A DNA stretch of 44,931 nucleotides from JBDRED01 sp043820025 [NCBI: Elusimicrobiota bacterium]. GTDB lineage: Bacteria; RUG730; JBDRED01. The stretch covers positions 1 to 44,931 of the forward strand of contig JBDRED010000011.1 of NCBI GenBank assembly GCA_043820025.1, given 5' to 3'. Positions 28,062 through 35,703 of the stretch are shown here, one piece after another. The notes below the pieces were generated by a model. It had not been told where the DNA came from, ran no database searches, and saw only the letters and a program-made list of their open reading frames with translations. A program made the position numbers and the translations under genes. The stretch's first letter is position 1; each line of letters starts with the position of its first letter.

Positions 28062-28084
28062 AAAAATTTCTAAAAGAAATTTTT
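28062..28084 (+). promoter_or_regulatory. All-AT-arm hairpin before cpaB
   Basis: A perfect 9-bp inverted repeat, AAAAATTTC (28062-28070) and GAAATTTTT (28076-28084), with a 5-nt loop, lies in the tadE-cpaB gap and directly touches the cpaB ribosome site (aggggga). It ends in T residues but is AU-rich, so it may be a weak terminator/attenuator or an mRNA processing site. Confidence 0.4.
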
Positions 28085-28099
28085 CAGGGGGATTATATT

Positions 28100-28864
28100 T
28101 TGGATAAAAAACGTGTGCTCCTTATTTCATTGGTACTAGGTTTAGTAGGCGTTATGTTAGCGTCTCTTTATTTAAAGAAAAAGGAAGAGGCAATAGTCGC
28201 CGGAATGAACCCGGTATCTGTTTTAGTCGCAAAACGCGATATTTCTCAAAGAACAATGCTGGATGAAGATATGTTTAAGGTAGAACAAATTCCCGAGAAA
28301 TATGTAGAACCCAAAGCAATCTTAGTAAAAGACACACAAAAGGATTTAGCTAAAGCCGTAGGAATGGTAAATCTGGTGCCTATAACAGCAGGACAACAGA
28401 TTATGCAGTCAGCTCTTGTTCCGCCTAGCGTGGAAACAGGCGTATCTGTTAAGGTTCCGGTCGGAAAACGCGCTATGGTTATTCCTTTGCCGAATATTGA
28501 CCTAACTTCGCTTATAAAACCCGGAGATAAAATAGACCTGCTTAATACATTCACAGCCCAGTTAAAAACAGGAGGCAGCACAAAGATCACGGTTACAGTA
28601 CTACAGAATGTTGTTGTATTAGGCGTAGCAAAGGATCTTGGAGAGGTGCATATCGAGGATAAAAAAGATAAAAAAGGCGGATTATTAGGCGGCGATGAAA
28701 AAAGAATCGGGCAATTAACATTAAGCATAGCGGTTACTCCGGAAGAAGCCCAGCTTGTAGCGCTTGCGCAGGCTCAGGGAGATATTAATGTAACAATACG
28801 CGCAAGAAATGACGATGAAGGCGTGCTTGTCAGGGCGGTTGATACCAGTATGTTTTTGAAATAA
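28100..28864 (+). CDS. cpaB: Flp pilus assembly protein CpaB/RcpC
   Basis: A 254-residue protein with one N-terminal membrane helix (residues 5-24, ending at LKKKEEA) and a SAF-type domain: PVSVLVAKRDISQRTMLDED is the usual CpaB opening, and IDLTSLIKPGDKIDLLNTF is the second half of the SAF fold. CpaB is a periplasmic Tad component thought to help the secretin channel. It starts with TTG, supported by the aggggga ribosome site 9-15 bp upstream; no ATG fits better. A Lys- and Gly-rich insert (near residues 190-206, EDKKDKKGGLLGGDEKR) is a feature of some family members. The secretin gene follows within 20 bp. Confidence 0.9.
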   Translation: MDKKRVLLISLVLGLVGVMLASLYLKKKEEAIVAGMNPVSVLVAKRDISQRTMLDEDMFKVEQIPEKYVEPKAILVKDTQKDLAKAVGMVNLVPITAGQQIMQSALVPPSVETGVSVKVPVGKRAMVIPLPNIDLTSLIKPGDKIDLLNTFTAQLKTGGSTKITVTVLQNVVVLGVAKDLGEVHIEDKKDKKGGLLGGDEKRIGQLTLSIAVTPEEAQLVALAQAQGDINVTIRARNDDEGVLVRAVDTSMFLK

Positions 28865-28882
28865 TAATGCTTGGGAGTTTTT

Positions 28883-29647
28883 ATGAATTATTTATTGGTT
28901 AGAAAAATTCTGCCGGCGTTTATTCTGGTAATTGTTTTTATTGGGAATATATTAGCGGCTCCTATGATTGAAGTCAGCGTTGACGCTATAGAGATTAAGA
29001 GTTCTAAAGAGAACAACAGAGGAGTATCATGGGAAGATGGTATTGCTTTGCAGGAAGGATTTACAAACAGCAAATATATGAATATAACAGGCGGATCTGC
29101 GCCTTCAATATTTTCAGTTGACGCAGTTGAACGCACAGGCGCGCTCAAAGGAACAATACGAGCGCTATTAATTGATAATCAGGCGCGTGTGCTCGCAAAT
29201 CCAAAGCTTGCTACCGAATCAGGATCTCAAGCATCATTTTTAGTCGGAGGAGAGATTCCAATACCTGTTGCATCAGCTCAGGGCGTAAGCCTTGAATGGA
29301 AGACATATGGAGTTAATCTGCAAATACGTCCGGAGATAAAAGATAAAAGTGATATTAGCGCGATGATCCAAGTTTCTGTCAGCGACCTTGATTACGCAAA
29401 CTCTGTTAAGCTTCAAGGTTACGATGTGCCGGCGCTTTTAAATAGAAGCGCTAATTCAAAGGTTATAGTTAGCGACGGAGGCACAGTTGTAATAGCAGGC
29501 TTAAAGCAGACGCGCAAAGAAACAACTGAAACCAGGGTTCCGATTTTAGGGTCATTGCCTATAATAGGCTGGGCATTTAAAAGTGTAAATGAGCGCGATA
29601 ATGAAACGTCAATGGTGATCTTTGTAACATTTAAGATATTAAAATAA
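28883..29647 (+). CDS. cpaC: Short secretin of the Tad pilus (CpaC/RcpA-like)
   Basis: A 254-residue protein: signal peptide (ILPAFILVIVFIGNILAA) then a near-bare secretin domain. Recognisable parts are MIEVSVDAIEIK at the mature start, ARVLANPKLATESGSQASFL, VGGEIPIPVASAQG, and the end VVIAGLKQTRKETTETRVPI followed by LGSLPIIGWAF, the classic secretin C-terminal signature. CpaC proteins are usually 400-570 residues with pilus-N and BON domains first; those are absent. I use ATG 28883 with gggag at 28873-28877; the TTG at 28871 overlaps that site. It would form the outer-membrane pore for the Flp pilus. Its shortness is unusual for a lone Tad secretin. Confidence 0.82.
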   Translation: MNYLLVRKILPAFILVIVFIGNILAAPMIEVSVDAIEIKSSKENNRGVSWEDGIALQEGFTNSKYMNITGGSAPSIFSVDAVERTGALKGTIRALLIDNQARVLANPKLATESGSQASFLVGGEIPIPVASAQGVSLEWKTYGVNLQIRPEIKDKSDISAMIQVSVSDLDYANSVKLQGYDVPALLNRSANSKVIVSDGGTVVIAGLKQTRKETTETRVPILGSLPIIGWAFKSVNERDNETSMVIFVTFKILK

Positions 29648-29648
29648 A

Positions 29649-29677
29649 TGCAGGGGCTTGATGAATCAACCCCTGCA
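29649..29677 (+). terminator. Strong hairpin between secretin and cpaEF genes
   Basis: TGCAGGGG (29649-29656) pairs perfectly with CCCCTGCA (29670-29677), and the loop itself can pair TTGAT with ATCAA, giving a long stable stem. No T-run follows, so it is better read as an mRNA-stability or partial-termination element between the secretin gene and the ATPase gene than as a full terminator. Confidence 0.45.
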
Positions 29678-29712
29678 ACGCATTACGCGCGACTATAAAA
29701 GGAGCATAACAA

Positions 29713-31890
29713 ATGGCGGAAAATCAGGTTTTTGTTGTATCAGGCCCAAAAGAAGGCTGCGGAAAAAGCACCTTTGCTGTTAATTTTGCCACGTCATACG
29801 CTCTATCCTCAAAAAAAAATGTTGTTATTCTTGACTGCGATATGGACGCTAGAGCGGAAATCGCGTATTACCTTCAAACAACTTCCTTTGAAACAGTTCA
29901 AAATTTATGGAATCTTGCAAGCAAGGTTCGTTTAGATAATATTGATCCGGGCCTTTTTAAGGGAAGGATTCCATTTGATAAACACGGCGTAGGAGTGCTT
30001 AGTCTTGCCGCAAACGCAGAAGAAGTTAAAAAAGTTGAGATTACGCATATTTTAAAAACAATAGCAATTTTTAGCCGGTTATATACCTTTGTTATTGATG
30101 TTGAGGATGCCGCCGGAGAGCTGATGGTTCCTCTTTTTGACCGCGCTGATTATGTTTTTTGGTGCATTCTTCCTCAAACAGTCCATTTATTTAATACAGA
30201 AAAAAGATTTAATGAATTCAGAAGCCTAAATTTTAATATGGAAAAGTTTGGCGTGATATTAAATCAGAGCGATCTGCCGGAAGCCCTGTCGCTTAGGCGG
30301 ATAAATACTGTGCTTGGCGGTTTTAATAAAAGTATTTTAGATTCTATTCCTCAGGAAAAGGCTGTTCTGCATACTGTTAATGCCAGAGATATAGTTGTAA
30401 TAGAACAGCCGCACACAAAGTTCGCAAAAACAGTGCGTAGTTTGTGTGAAAATTTTATGAATAAACAACAAAGCAGCGCAGGAGCAAGAGAGACCGGCAT
30501 GTGGAGTAATATCCTTGCGCAGATAAAGGAGCCGGAGGCTGCAAAGGTTGAGGTGCATGGGACTACTGCGCAGGATAAAGAATCGAATATTAAGGAAAAA
30601 GAAGAAAAAAGATTAGGTATTAAAACGCGTGTGCATAAGCAAATGATAGAAGAGCTTAATAGCAGGCGTATTGATTTGAGCGCCGCTGAGCGCGATCCTA
30701 AGAAGGCGAAAGAACTCAGAAATATCGTCGAGGAGAGCGCTTCAAGAATATTAAGTTCAATCGGAACAGCAGGGTTTACAAGACAGGAAAATCAAGTAAT
30801 TATTCAGGAGATTTTAGACGACGCGCTGGGATTAGGGCCGTTAGAGGATATATTGTCTGATAAAAATATAACAGAAATTATGGTCAATAAAAAAGACCAA
30901 ATTTACATAGAGCAAAAAGGAAAGCTTACTATCTCGGATAAAAAATTTATAAGTGACGAACAAATAATTCAGGTTATAAGGCGCATCATAGCGCCGCTGG
31001 GCAGGCGTATTGACGAGAGCGTGCCTCTTGTCGACGCGCGGTTAAAGGACGGATCGCGTGTTAACGCGATAATCCCGCCATTATCAGTTCAGGGCCCAAT
31101 GATTACCATTCGTAGATTTCCGGAAAAGCCGCTGACAGCCGAACAGCTAATTGAGTATGGAGCAATAACGCCGGATATAGTCGAATTTTTAAGAGCGTGT
31201 GTTATAACCGAGAAAAGCATTATTGTAAGCGGCGGCACAGGCAGTGGAAAAACAACATTTTTAAATATGCTTTCAGGTTATATTCCCGACGGAGAACGTA
31301 TTTTGACAGTTGAGGATGTCGCTGAATTAAGGTTACAAAAAGAACATATAGGCAGGCTTGAGTCAAGGCCGCCTAATATAGAGGGTAAAGGCGAGGTGAC
31401 TATAAGGGACCTTGTTAAAAATACACTCCGTATGAGGCCTGATAGAATAGTTGTGGGCGAGTGTAGAGGAGGAGAGGCTTTGGATATGCTTCAAGCTATG
31501 AATACAGGCCACGAAGGTTCTATGACAACCATACACGCTAATACGCCAAAGGATATGGTAGGCCGTTTAGAAGCAATGGTTCTTATGGCTGCTGACCTTC
31601 CTGTTCAGGTTATAAGAGGATATATTGCGTCAGCTGTTAATATTATTGTTCAGATCTCGAGAATGCAGGATGGCAGCAGGAAGCTGGTTGCTTTAACAGA
31701 GATTGTTGGCAGAGACGATAACGGCGATATAAAACTACAAGACATATTTTTATATAAAAGAACCGGCGTAGATAAGAATGGAAAGGTGTTAGGTACGCAT
31801 GAACCTACAGGAAATATCCCTAAATGCTTTGATGAATTTAAGCTTAGAGGTATTGATTTAAATGTAGACATTTTTAAAAAGAAAAGTTAA
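29713..31890 (+). CDS. cpaF: Fused CpaE-like / CpaF (TadA) ATPase
   Basis: A 725-residue protein joining two Tad components that are normally separate. Residues 1-~250 are ParA/MinD-like, as in CpaE (TadZ): a deviant Walker A SGPKEGCGKSTFAVNFA and VVILDCDMDARAEIAYYL. A charged linker (~250-300) leads to a full CpaF/TadA secretion ATPase: the N-domain with DALGLGPLEDILSDKNITEI, Walker A SGGTGSGKTTFLNML near residue 506, and the Asp box/Walker B to His box region RPDRIVVGECRGGEAL and GSMTTIHANTPKDM near 576-615. The fused protein would both localise and power pilus assembly at the inner membrane. A ribosome site (aggag) precedes the ATG. No tadB/tadC platform genes follow. Confidence 0.92.
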   Translation: MAENQVFVVSGPKEGCGKSTFAVNFATSYALSSKKNVVILDCDMDARAEIAYYLQTTSFETVQNLWNLASKVRLDNIDPGLFKGRIPFDKHGVGVLSLAANAEEVKKVEITHILKTIAIFSRLYTFVIDVEDAAGELMVPLFDRADYVFWCILPQTVHLFNTEKRFNEFRSLNFNMEKFGVILNQSDLPEALSLRRINTVLGGFNKSILDSIPQEKAVLHTVNARDIVVIEQPHTKFAKTVRSLCENFMNKQQSSAGARETGMWSNILAQIKEPEAAKVEVHGTTAQDKESNIKEKEEKRLGIKTRVHKQMIEELNSRRIDLSAAERDPKKAKELRNIVEESASRILSSIGTAGFTRQENQVIIQEILDDALGLGPLEDILSDKNITEIMVNKKDQIYIEQKGKLTISDKKFISDEQIIQVIRRIIAPLGRRIDESVPLVDARLKDGSRVNAIIPPLSVQGPMITIRRFPEKPLTAEQLIEYGAITPDIVEFLRACVITEKSIIVSGGTGSGKTTFLNMLSGYIPDGERILTVEDVAELRLQKEHIGRLESRPPNIEGKGEVTIRDLVKNTLRMRPDRIVVGECRGGEALDMLQAMNTGHEGSMTTIHANTPKDMVGRLEAMVLMAADLPVQVIRGYIASAVNIIVQISRMQDGSRKLVALTEIVGRDDNGDIKLQDIFLYKRTGVDKNGKVLGTHEPTGNIPKCFDEFKLRGIDLNVDIFKKKS

Positions 31891-31925
31891 AATATTGTTT
31901 CAAAAGTAAAAGGGGGTGAGTTTAA

Positions 31926-32228
31926 ATGGAAATAAAAGAATTAAAGAGTATTTCGGTAGTGAGTGTGGCAAAAAGCGCTCCAATTGTGTTTTTTATTCTC
32001 GGAATGGTTGTCGGAATAGCATCATATGTATATTTAAAGGTTAATCCTGCGACTGTAGCGCCAAGAATTAATTTTTGGGAATGGGTATTAGCAATTTTAT
32101 TATATGCTGTTATATTTTGTGTAATACTTTCATTATTGGCTATAGTTGGTTCATTTTTATACAATATTCTTAGCAAGAAAATAGGCGGCATTAAGGTTCA
32201 GCTTGATAACCAGCAGAATGCTGAATAA
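31926..32228 (+). CDS. Small membrane protein with two transmembrane helices
   Basis: A 100-residue protein with a short cytoplasmic N-terminus and two hydrophobic helices (APIVFFILGMVVGIASYVYL and WVLAILLYAVIFCVILSLLA), ending in a polar tail. The layout, with an opening KSISVVSVAKSAP, is reminiscent of the DUF3566-type two-helix membrane proteins, but I am not sure. A very strong ribosome site (gggggtgag) precedes it. It follows the CpaEF gene by 35 bp, where tadB/tadC would be expected, but at 100 residues it cannot be a TadB or TadC homologue. It may be a small accessory of the pilus or of the BatD-like protein that follows. Confidence 0.65.
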   Translation: MEIKELKSISVVSVAKSAPIVFFILGMVVGIASYVYLKVNPATVAPRINFWEWVLAILLYAVIFCVILSLLAIVGSFLYNILSKKIGGIKVQLDNQQNAE

Positions 32229-32249
32229 GAAAGGGAAAAAAAATAAGGA

Positions 32250-33662
32250 ATGCTGCAAATAAAGAAAAAGATCGGGCTTATATTTTTAATACTTATAAGC
32301 CTTTTTATTGCCCGATTTGTGCATAGCTCATCGATTTCTGTTTACGCTTCCGTAAGTAATTCTACTATCACATTAAACAATGAAACCTATTTAAAGCTTA
32401 CAGTCGCAGGAGCAGGTTTTTTTCCTAAACCTGATCTTCCAAATATCCCGGATTTTTCAATTAATCAGACCGGGCAGTATACAGGCATTGATTTTTCTAA
32501 AGGTTCGCCTTTGCCATATACGGTTTTTGAGTATATCTTAATTCCCACAAAAACAGGCGCATTTAAAATCCCGGAAATCTATGTTGAGCATAAAGGTTAT
32601 TACTATGCTACTAAGCCTATAGAAATAACAGTAATAAAAAAAGCGGAAATATTGCCTGCGCCTGAACAGGTAACCGCTGAGGTACAGCGTCTGGATGTGC
32701 AGGGCGCTCCGCCGATTTTTGTTAAAACGCAGATTTCCACAAAGGACGCGCTCTATAACCAGCAGTTAATTTACACATATACATTATTTACGAGGCTTTC
32801 AATACAAGAACTGCCAAAAGCGGTTTTTCCTGAATATGAAGCGTATCATAGGGAAATATTAACCTATAAACGTTTGTATTACGCAAAGATAAATGATGTT
32901 TTATACCGCGCTATAGAATTTAAAACAGCTTTATTCCCTTTTATGACAGGTAAACATATTATTCCAAGCGTGAAATTCAAGTGTTCCAAGTCGTGTTTCC
33001 CGGAAGCAAGTCTTGCTGATGGAGGATTGAAATCTGAATTTAAAGAAAAGGATTCATTTTTTATTAAAGGCCGGGATATACCCGTTACAACAACAATACT
33101 GCCATTAAAAGATAAACCGCTCAGTTTCAGCGGGCTTATTGGCGCTTTTGATATATTTTCAGAGGTAGATAAAACAATAATTCCTATGGACGGATATGTA
33201 GTTCTGACAGTTCATGTTAAAGGCCTGGGCAATTTAAGGTCTATACCGGATATAAACGCGCCGCTTATGGATACTCTTAGGGAATATCAGGTTGATAATT
33301 TTTTAAACTATAATAAGAACGCAAAAGAGGTAAATGGAGAAAAATTATTTCGAATTGTAATGGTTCCAAGGGAGTTAGGAGAAGAAGAAATTCCCAGTAT
33401 TGGTTTTTCATATTACGATATAAAAGAAAAAACATATTTAACAAAATGGACAGACCCGATTAAGATAAAGGTGGTAGAAGCTGAAAAAAAGAATGTATCT
33501 GAAGGAATAGAAAAGCCGGAGCAAAAATCATTCATTAATAAATTAAAATCATCAAAGTGGTTAGAGATATCGGAAATATTTATTCTTGTTCTTCTCGTCT
33601 TCCTCCTAATAATCCGCAGAAAGAAATTGACAAAAGATAATGGCAAGAATATAATCAAGTAA
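32250..33662 (+). CDS. batD: BatD-like membrane-anchored protein
   Basis: A 470-residue protein with an N-terminal signal segment (LIFLILISLFIARFVHSS), a long periplasmic region of beta-sandwich character and one C-terminal helix (ISEIFILVLLVFLLIIRRKK). The opening, SISVYASVSNSTITLNNETY, and the segment LIPTKTGAFKIPEIYVEHKG are typical of the BatD 'oxygen tolerance' family, in which Ig-like domains are anchored in the inner membrane. Bat operons normally include BatA/BatB von Willebrand proteins and a MoxR ATPase; none is nearby, so this is an isolated member. The ATG has aagga directly against it and aaaggg 14-19 bp upstream, so the ribosome site is uncertain. It is the last gene of the surface locus. 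Confidence 0.78.
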   Translation: MLQIKKKIGLIFLILISLFIARFVHSSSISVYASVSNSTITLNNETYLKLTVAGAGFFPKPDLPNIPDFSINQTGQYTGIDFSKGSPLPYTVFEYILIPTKTGAFKIPEIYVEHKGYYYATKPIEITVIKKAEILPAPEQVTAEVQRLDVQGAPPIFVKTQISTKDALYNQQLIYTYTLFTRLSIQELPKAVFPEYEAYHREILTYKRLYYAKINDVLYRAIEFKTALFPFMTGKHIIPSVKFKCSKSCFPEASLADGGLKSEFKEKDSFFIKGRDIPVTTTILPLKDKPLSFSGLIGAFDIFSEVDKTIIPMDGYVVLTVHVKGLGNLRSIPDINAPLMDTLREYQVDNFLNYNKNAKEVNGEKLFRIVMVPRELGEEEIPSIGFSYYDIKEKTYLTKWTDPIKIKVVEAEKKNVSEGIEKPEQKSFINKLKSSKWLEISEIFILVLLVFLLIIRRKKLTKDNGKNIIK

Positions 33663-33841
33663 ATATTTAATCTTCACAGAGGTGATGCTTCTTATTTCGA
33701 ACAAACAAATCAATATGATTTACGCAATGTAAATCGCTTCTTTAAAAATCAAAATTTAATTTTATGATCTGTATAAGGGCATAACATCGTGGGTATAGTT
33801 ATATGCGTAGGATGTTTTGCGCTCATTATTTAGGAGGAATT

Positions 33842-34477
33842 TATATGCCAAAGAAGAAAGAAACAACAGCAAGCGCTATTTCACAAGAAGTAATAATGAG
33901 TAAGATTTATGTGGTTCGTGGGCAGAAGGTAATGATGGATAATGATATAGCAAAATTGTATGGAGTAGAAACAAAGAGTCTCAATCAAGCAATACGCCGG
34001 AATATAGAACGATTCCCGTATGAGTTTATGTTTACTTTAACAAAAGAAGAATATGAATCTCTAAGGTCACAAATTGTTACCTTAGAAAAAGGCAGGGGAA
34101 AATATAGTAAATATCTTCCCAATGTTCTTACAGAATTAGGAATAGTAATGCTGTCATCTGTTCTTAAAAGTAAAAAAGCTATTCAGATTAATCTTCAAAT
34201 AGTTCGGACTTTTGTTCGTCTTCGTCAGATAATCACAGAAAATAAATCTTTAGCGCAAAGAATAGGTAAAATAGAACAAAAACTCAGCACACACGAAAAA
34301 GCAATTATAAAGATAATCGAACAAATGAGTGTTGAGGAAGTGAGACCTAAAAGGAAGATAGGGTTTAAGATAGAGGCTAAGTAATATAGAAACACAAAGG
34401 AGACATTTATATGCCAAAGAAGAAAGAAACAACAGTAAGCGCTATTGCGCAAGAAGTAATAATGAGTAAGATTTATG
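33842..34477 (+). repeat. Direct repeat covering the starts of both ORF6N genes
   Basis: Bases 33842-33911 and 34408-34477 are almost identical (67 of 70 by eye), covering the first ~22 codons of each ORF6N gene. Immediately after, similarity drops sharply although the protein family stays the same. The abrupt edge suggests gene conversion or recombination at the gene start rather than simple duplication of the whole gene. Confidence 0.7.
33845..34384 (+). CDS. ORF6N-domain protein (KilA-N-related DNA-binding)
   Basis: A 179-residue protein with an ORF6N domain: KIYVVRGQKVMMDNDIAKLY and NQAIRRNIERFPYEFMF, then LPNVLTELGIVMLSSVLKSK and IQIVRTFVRLRQI. ORF6N domains are found in phage antirepressor-like and mobile-element proteins and are thought to bind DNA. 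The C-terminal 45 residues form a charged coiled helix. The ATG at 33845 is chosen because aggagg at 33832-33837 lies 7 bp before it; the upstream in-frame ATG at 33803 has no such site. A second, shorter copy follows 26 bp downstream. Accessory gene; its target is unknown. Confidence 0.82.
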   Translation: MPKKKETTASAISQEVIMSKIYVVRGQKVMMDNDIAKLYGVETKSLNQAIRRNIERFPYEFMFTLTKEEYESLRSQIVTLEKGRGKYSKYLPNVLTELGIVMLSSVLKSKKAIQINLQIVRTFVRLRQIITENKSLAQRIGKIEQKLSTHEKAIIKIIEQMSVEEVRPKRKIGFKIEAK

Positions 34478-34680
34478 TAATACGGGGGCAAAAGGTGATG
34501 CTAGATGCGGATATTGCTAAATTATATGTAGTATTGACAAAGAATCTTAATAAAGCAGTAAAAAGAAATATAGATAGATTTCCCGAAGAATTTATGTTTC
34601 AGCTTAGAGTTGACGAGTTTAATAACTTGAAGTTCCAGTTTGGAACTTCAAGTTGGGGTGGGACAAGAAAGCTTCCATAA
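34411..34680 (+). pseudogene. Truncated ORF6N-domain gene
   Basis: An 89-residue frame with the same first residues as its upstream neighbour (MPKKKETT...SKIYVIRGQKVM) and then a different ORF6N sequence: AKLYVVLTKNLNKAVKRNID and RFPEEFMFQLRVDEF, then GTSSWGGTRKLP and TAA. Full-length relatives continue after KLP with a tyrosine and the conserved segment found in the first copy (LTELGIVMLSS); here nothing similar follows in 34681-34758. The ribosome site (aggag) is intact, so a short product could be made, perhaps a DNA-binding fragment. I regard it as a decayed gene. Confidence 0.65.
34624..34654. repeat. Perfect 13-bp palindrome inside the truncated ORF6N gene
   Basis: AACTTGAAGTTCC (34624-34636) and GGAACTTCAAGTT (34642-34654) are perfect inverted arms around a 5-nt loop, about 25 bp before the premature stop. 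Such a stem in coding sequence is unusual and could act as a transcription terminator-like hairpin, a cruciform or a binding site. Confidence 0.7.
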
Positions 34681-34758
34681 TATGTTTACAAAGAAGTCTT
34701 ATAAAATAAGGTATTTTATGATAATATATCTTCAGGCAAAAAGTAATAGGGAGTTTTT

Positions 34759-35703
34759 ATGAGTGTAGATTTTTTACAAAAAAGACATGAGATTATTGAT
34801 ATTTCTAATTGGGATAATATTAAAATATACGAGGAAGGATCAAAAAATAAAAAAGAAGTTTTTTCGCCAAAAGAAAATAATAATAAGTATATAGAACCAA
34901 ATTATAGATATATAAATAAATATTCTAGTAAAAGGCATAAAGAACAGTTTTGGATGGAGATTATTGCTTATTATATAGGAATCTTGGTTGGAGTAAATGT
35001 TCCAAGAACCTTCCTTTCAATTGATAAAGATGGGAAAAATGGAGCTTTATCAGAATGGTTTTATCTTGATGCCGATTCTATAAAAAAAGCATTTAGACAG
35101 TCTAAATTAAAAGAATTAATATATCATAAGGATATTGATTTAGTTTCTAAATATGTCTCAGGATACAATTTTATGGTTGCTGAGATTGAAGATTATGATA
35201 TAGAGAAAGGGAAATAGCATAATATCAATACATTATTTAGTATCATGGAACAGGAAAAAGTGAAAGATTGGCAGGAACTATGGATAAAATATTTTACTTT
35301 TGACGCTTTAATAGGAAATACAGATAGGCACCAAGATAATTGGGGGATTTTGTATAAATCAAAAGGGAATTATTTGTCACCGGCATTTGATAATGGGACT
35401 AGTATGGGGCGTGAGATCTTAGAAAAATATATTAATCGAGGGTATCATCATATCAGACTGTCGCAAAATGATGCAGAGCATGTTAATCATATGAAACTTA
35501 TAGAAATCTTGTTGAAAAAGTTTGGAAAAAAAGCAAAAAGAATTATAATTAATATGCTATCATTTAATGATAAAGAGCTTGAGGAAATATTAGAATATTT
35601 AGTAGAATTGACTAATATAAATCCTTTATCTAAAAGAAGAGCGTATTTTATTAGAAAACTTATTTTAAAAAGAAAAGAACTTTTGTTGAGGTTGGTAAGA
35701 TGA
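34759..35703 (+). pseudogene. HipA-like kinase interrupted by an in-frame TAG
   Basis: Two frames, 34759-35217 and 35245-35703, are in the same register and separated only by one TAG (35215-35217). Read through, they make one ~314-residue HipA-C-type protein. The first part has the ATP-lobe-like segment (EQFWMEIIAYYIGILVGVNV). The second has the catalytic loop DALIGNTDRHQDNWGIL (near residue 183) and the metal-binding SPAFDNGTSMG (near 210). HipA kinases phosphorylate targets such as glutamyl-tRNA synthetase. The stop removes all catalytic motifs from the first piece; the ATG at 35245 has no ribosome site. Either the gene is dead, or read-through or re-initiation occurs. The HIRAN gene overlaps its end by ATGA. 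Confidence 0.75.

Noticed and set aside
31926-32228. TadB/TadC platform protein
   Set aside because: Only 100 residues and two helices; TadB and TadC are near 300 residues with a characteristic cytoplasmic domain.
35245-35703. Separate short gene after the HipA-like start
   Set aside because: Same frame as the upstream piece, separated by a single TAG, no ribosome site at its ATG; better read as the second half of one interrupted gene.
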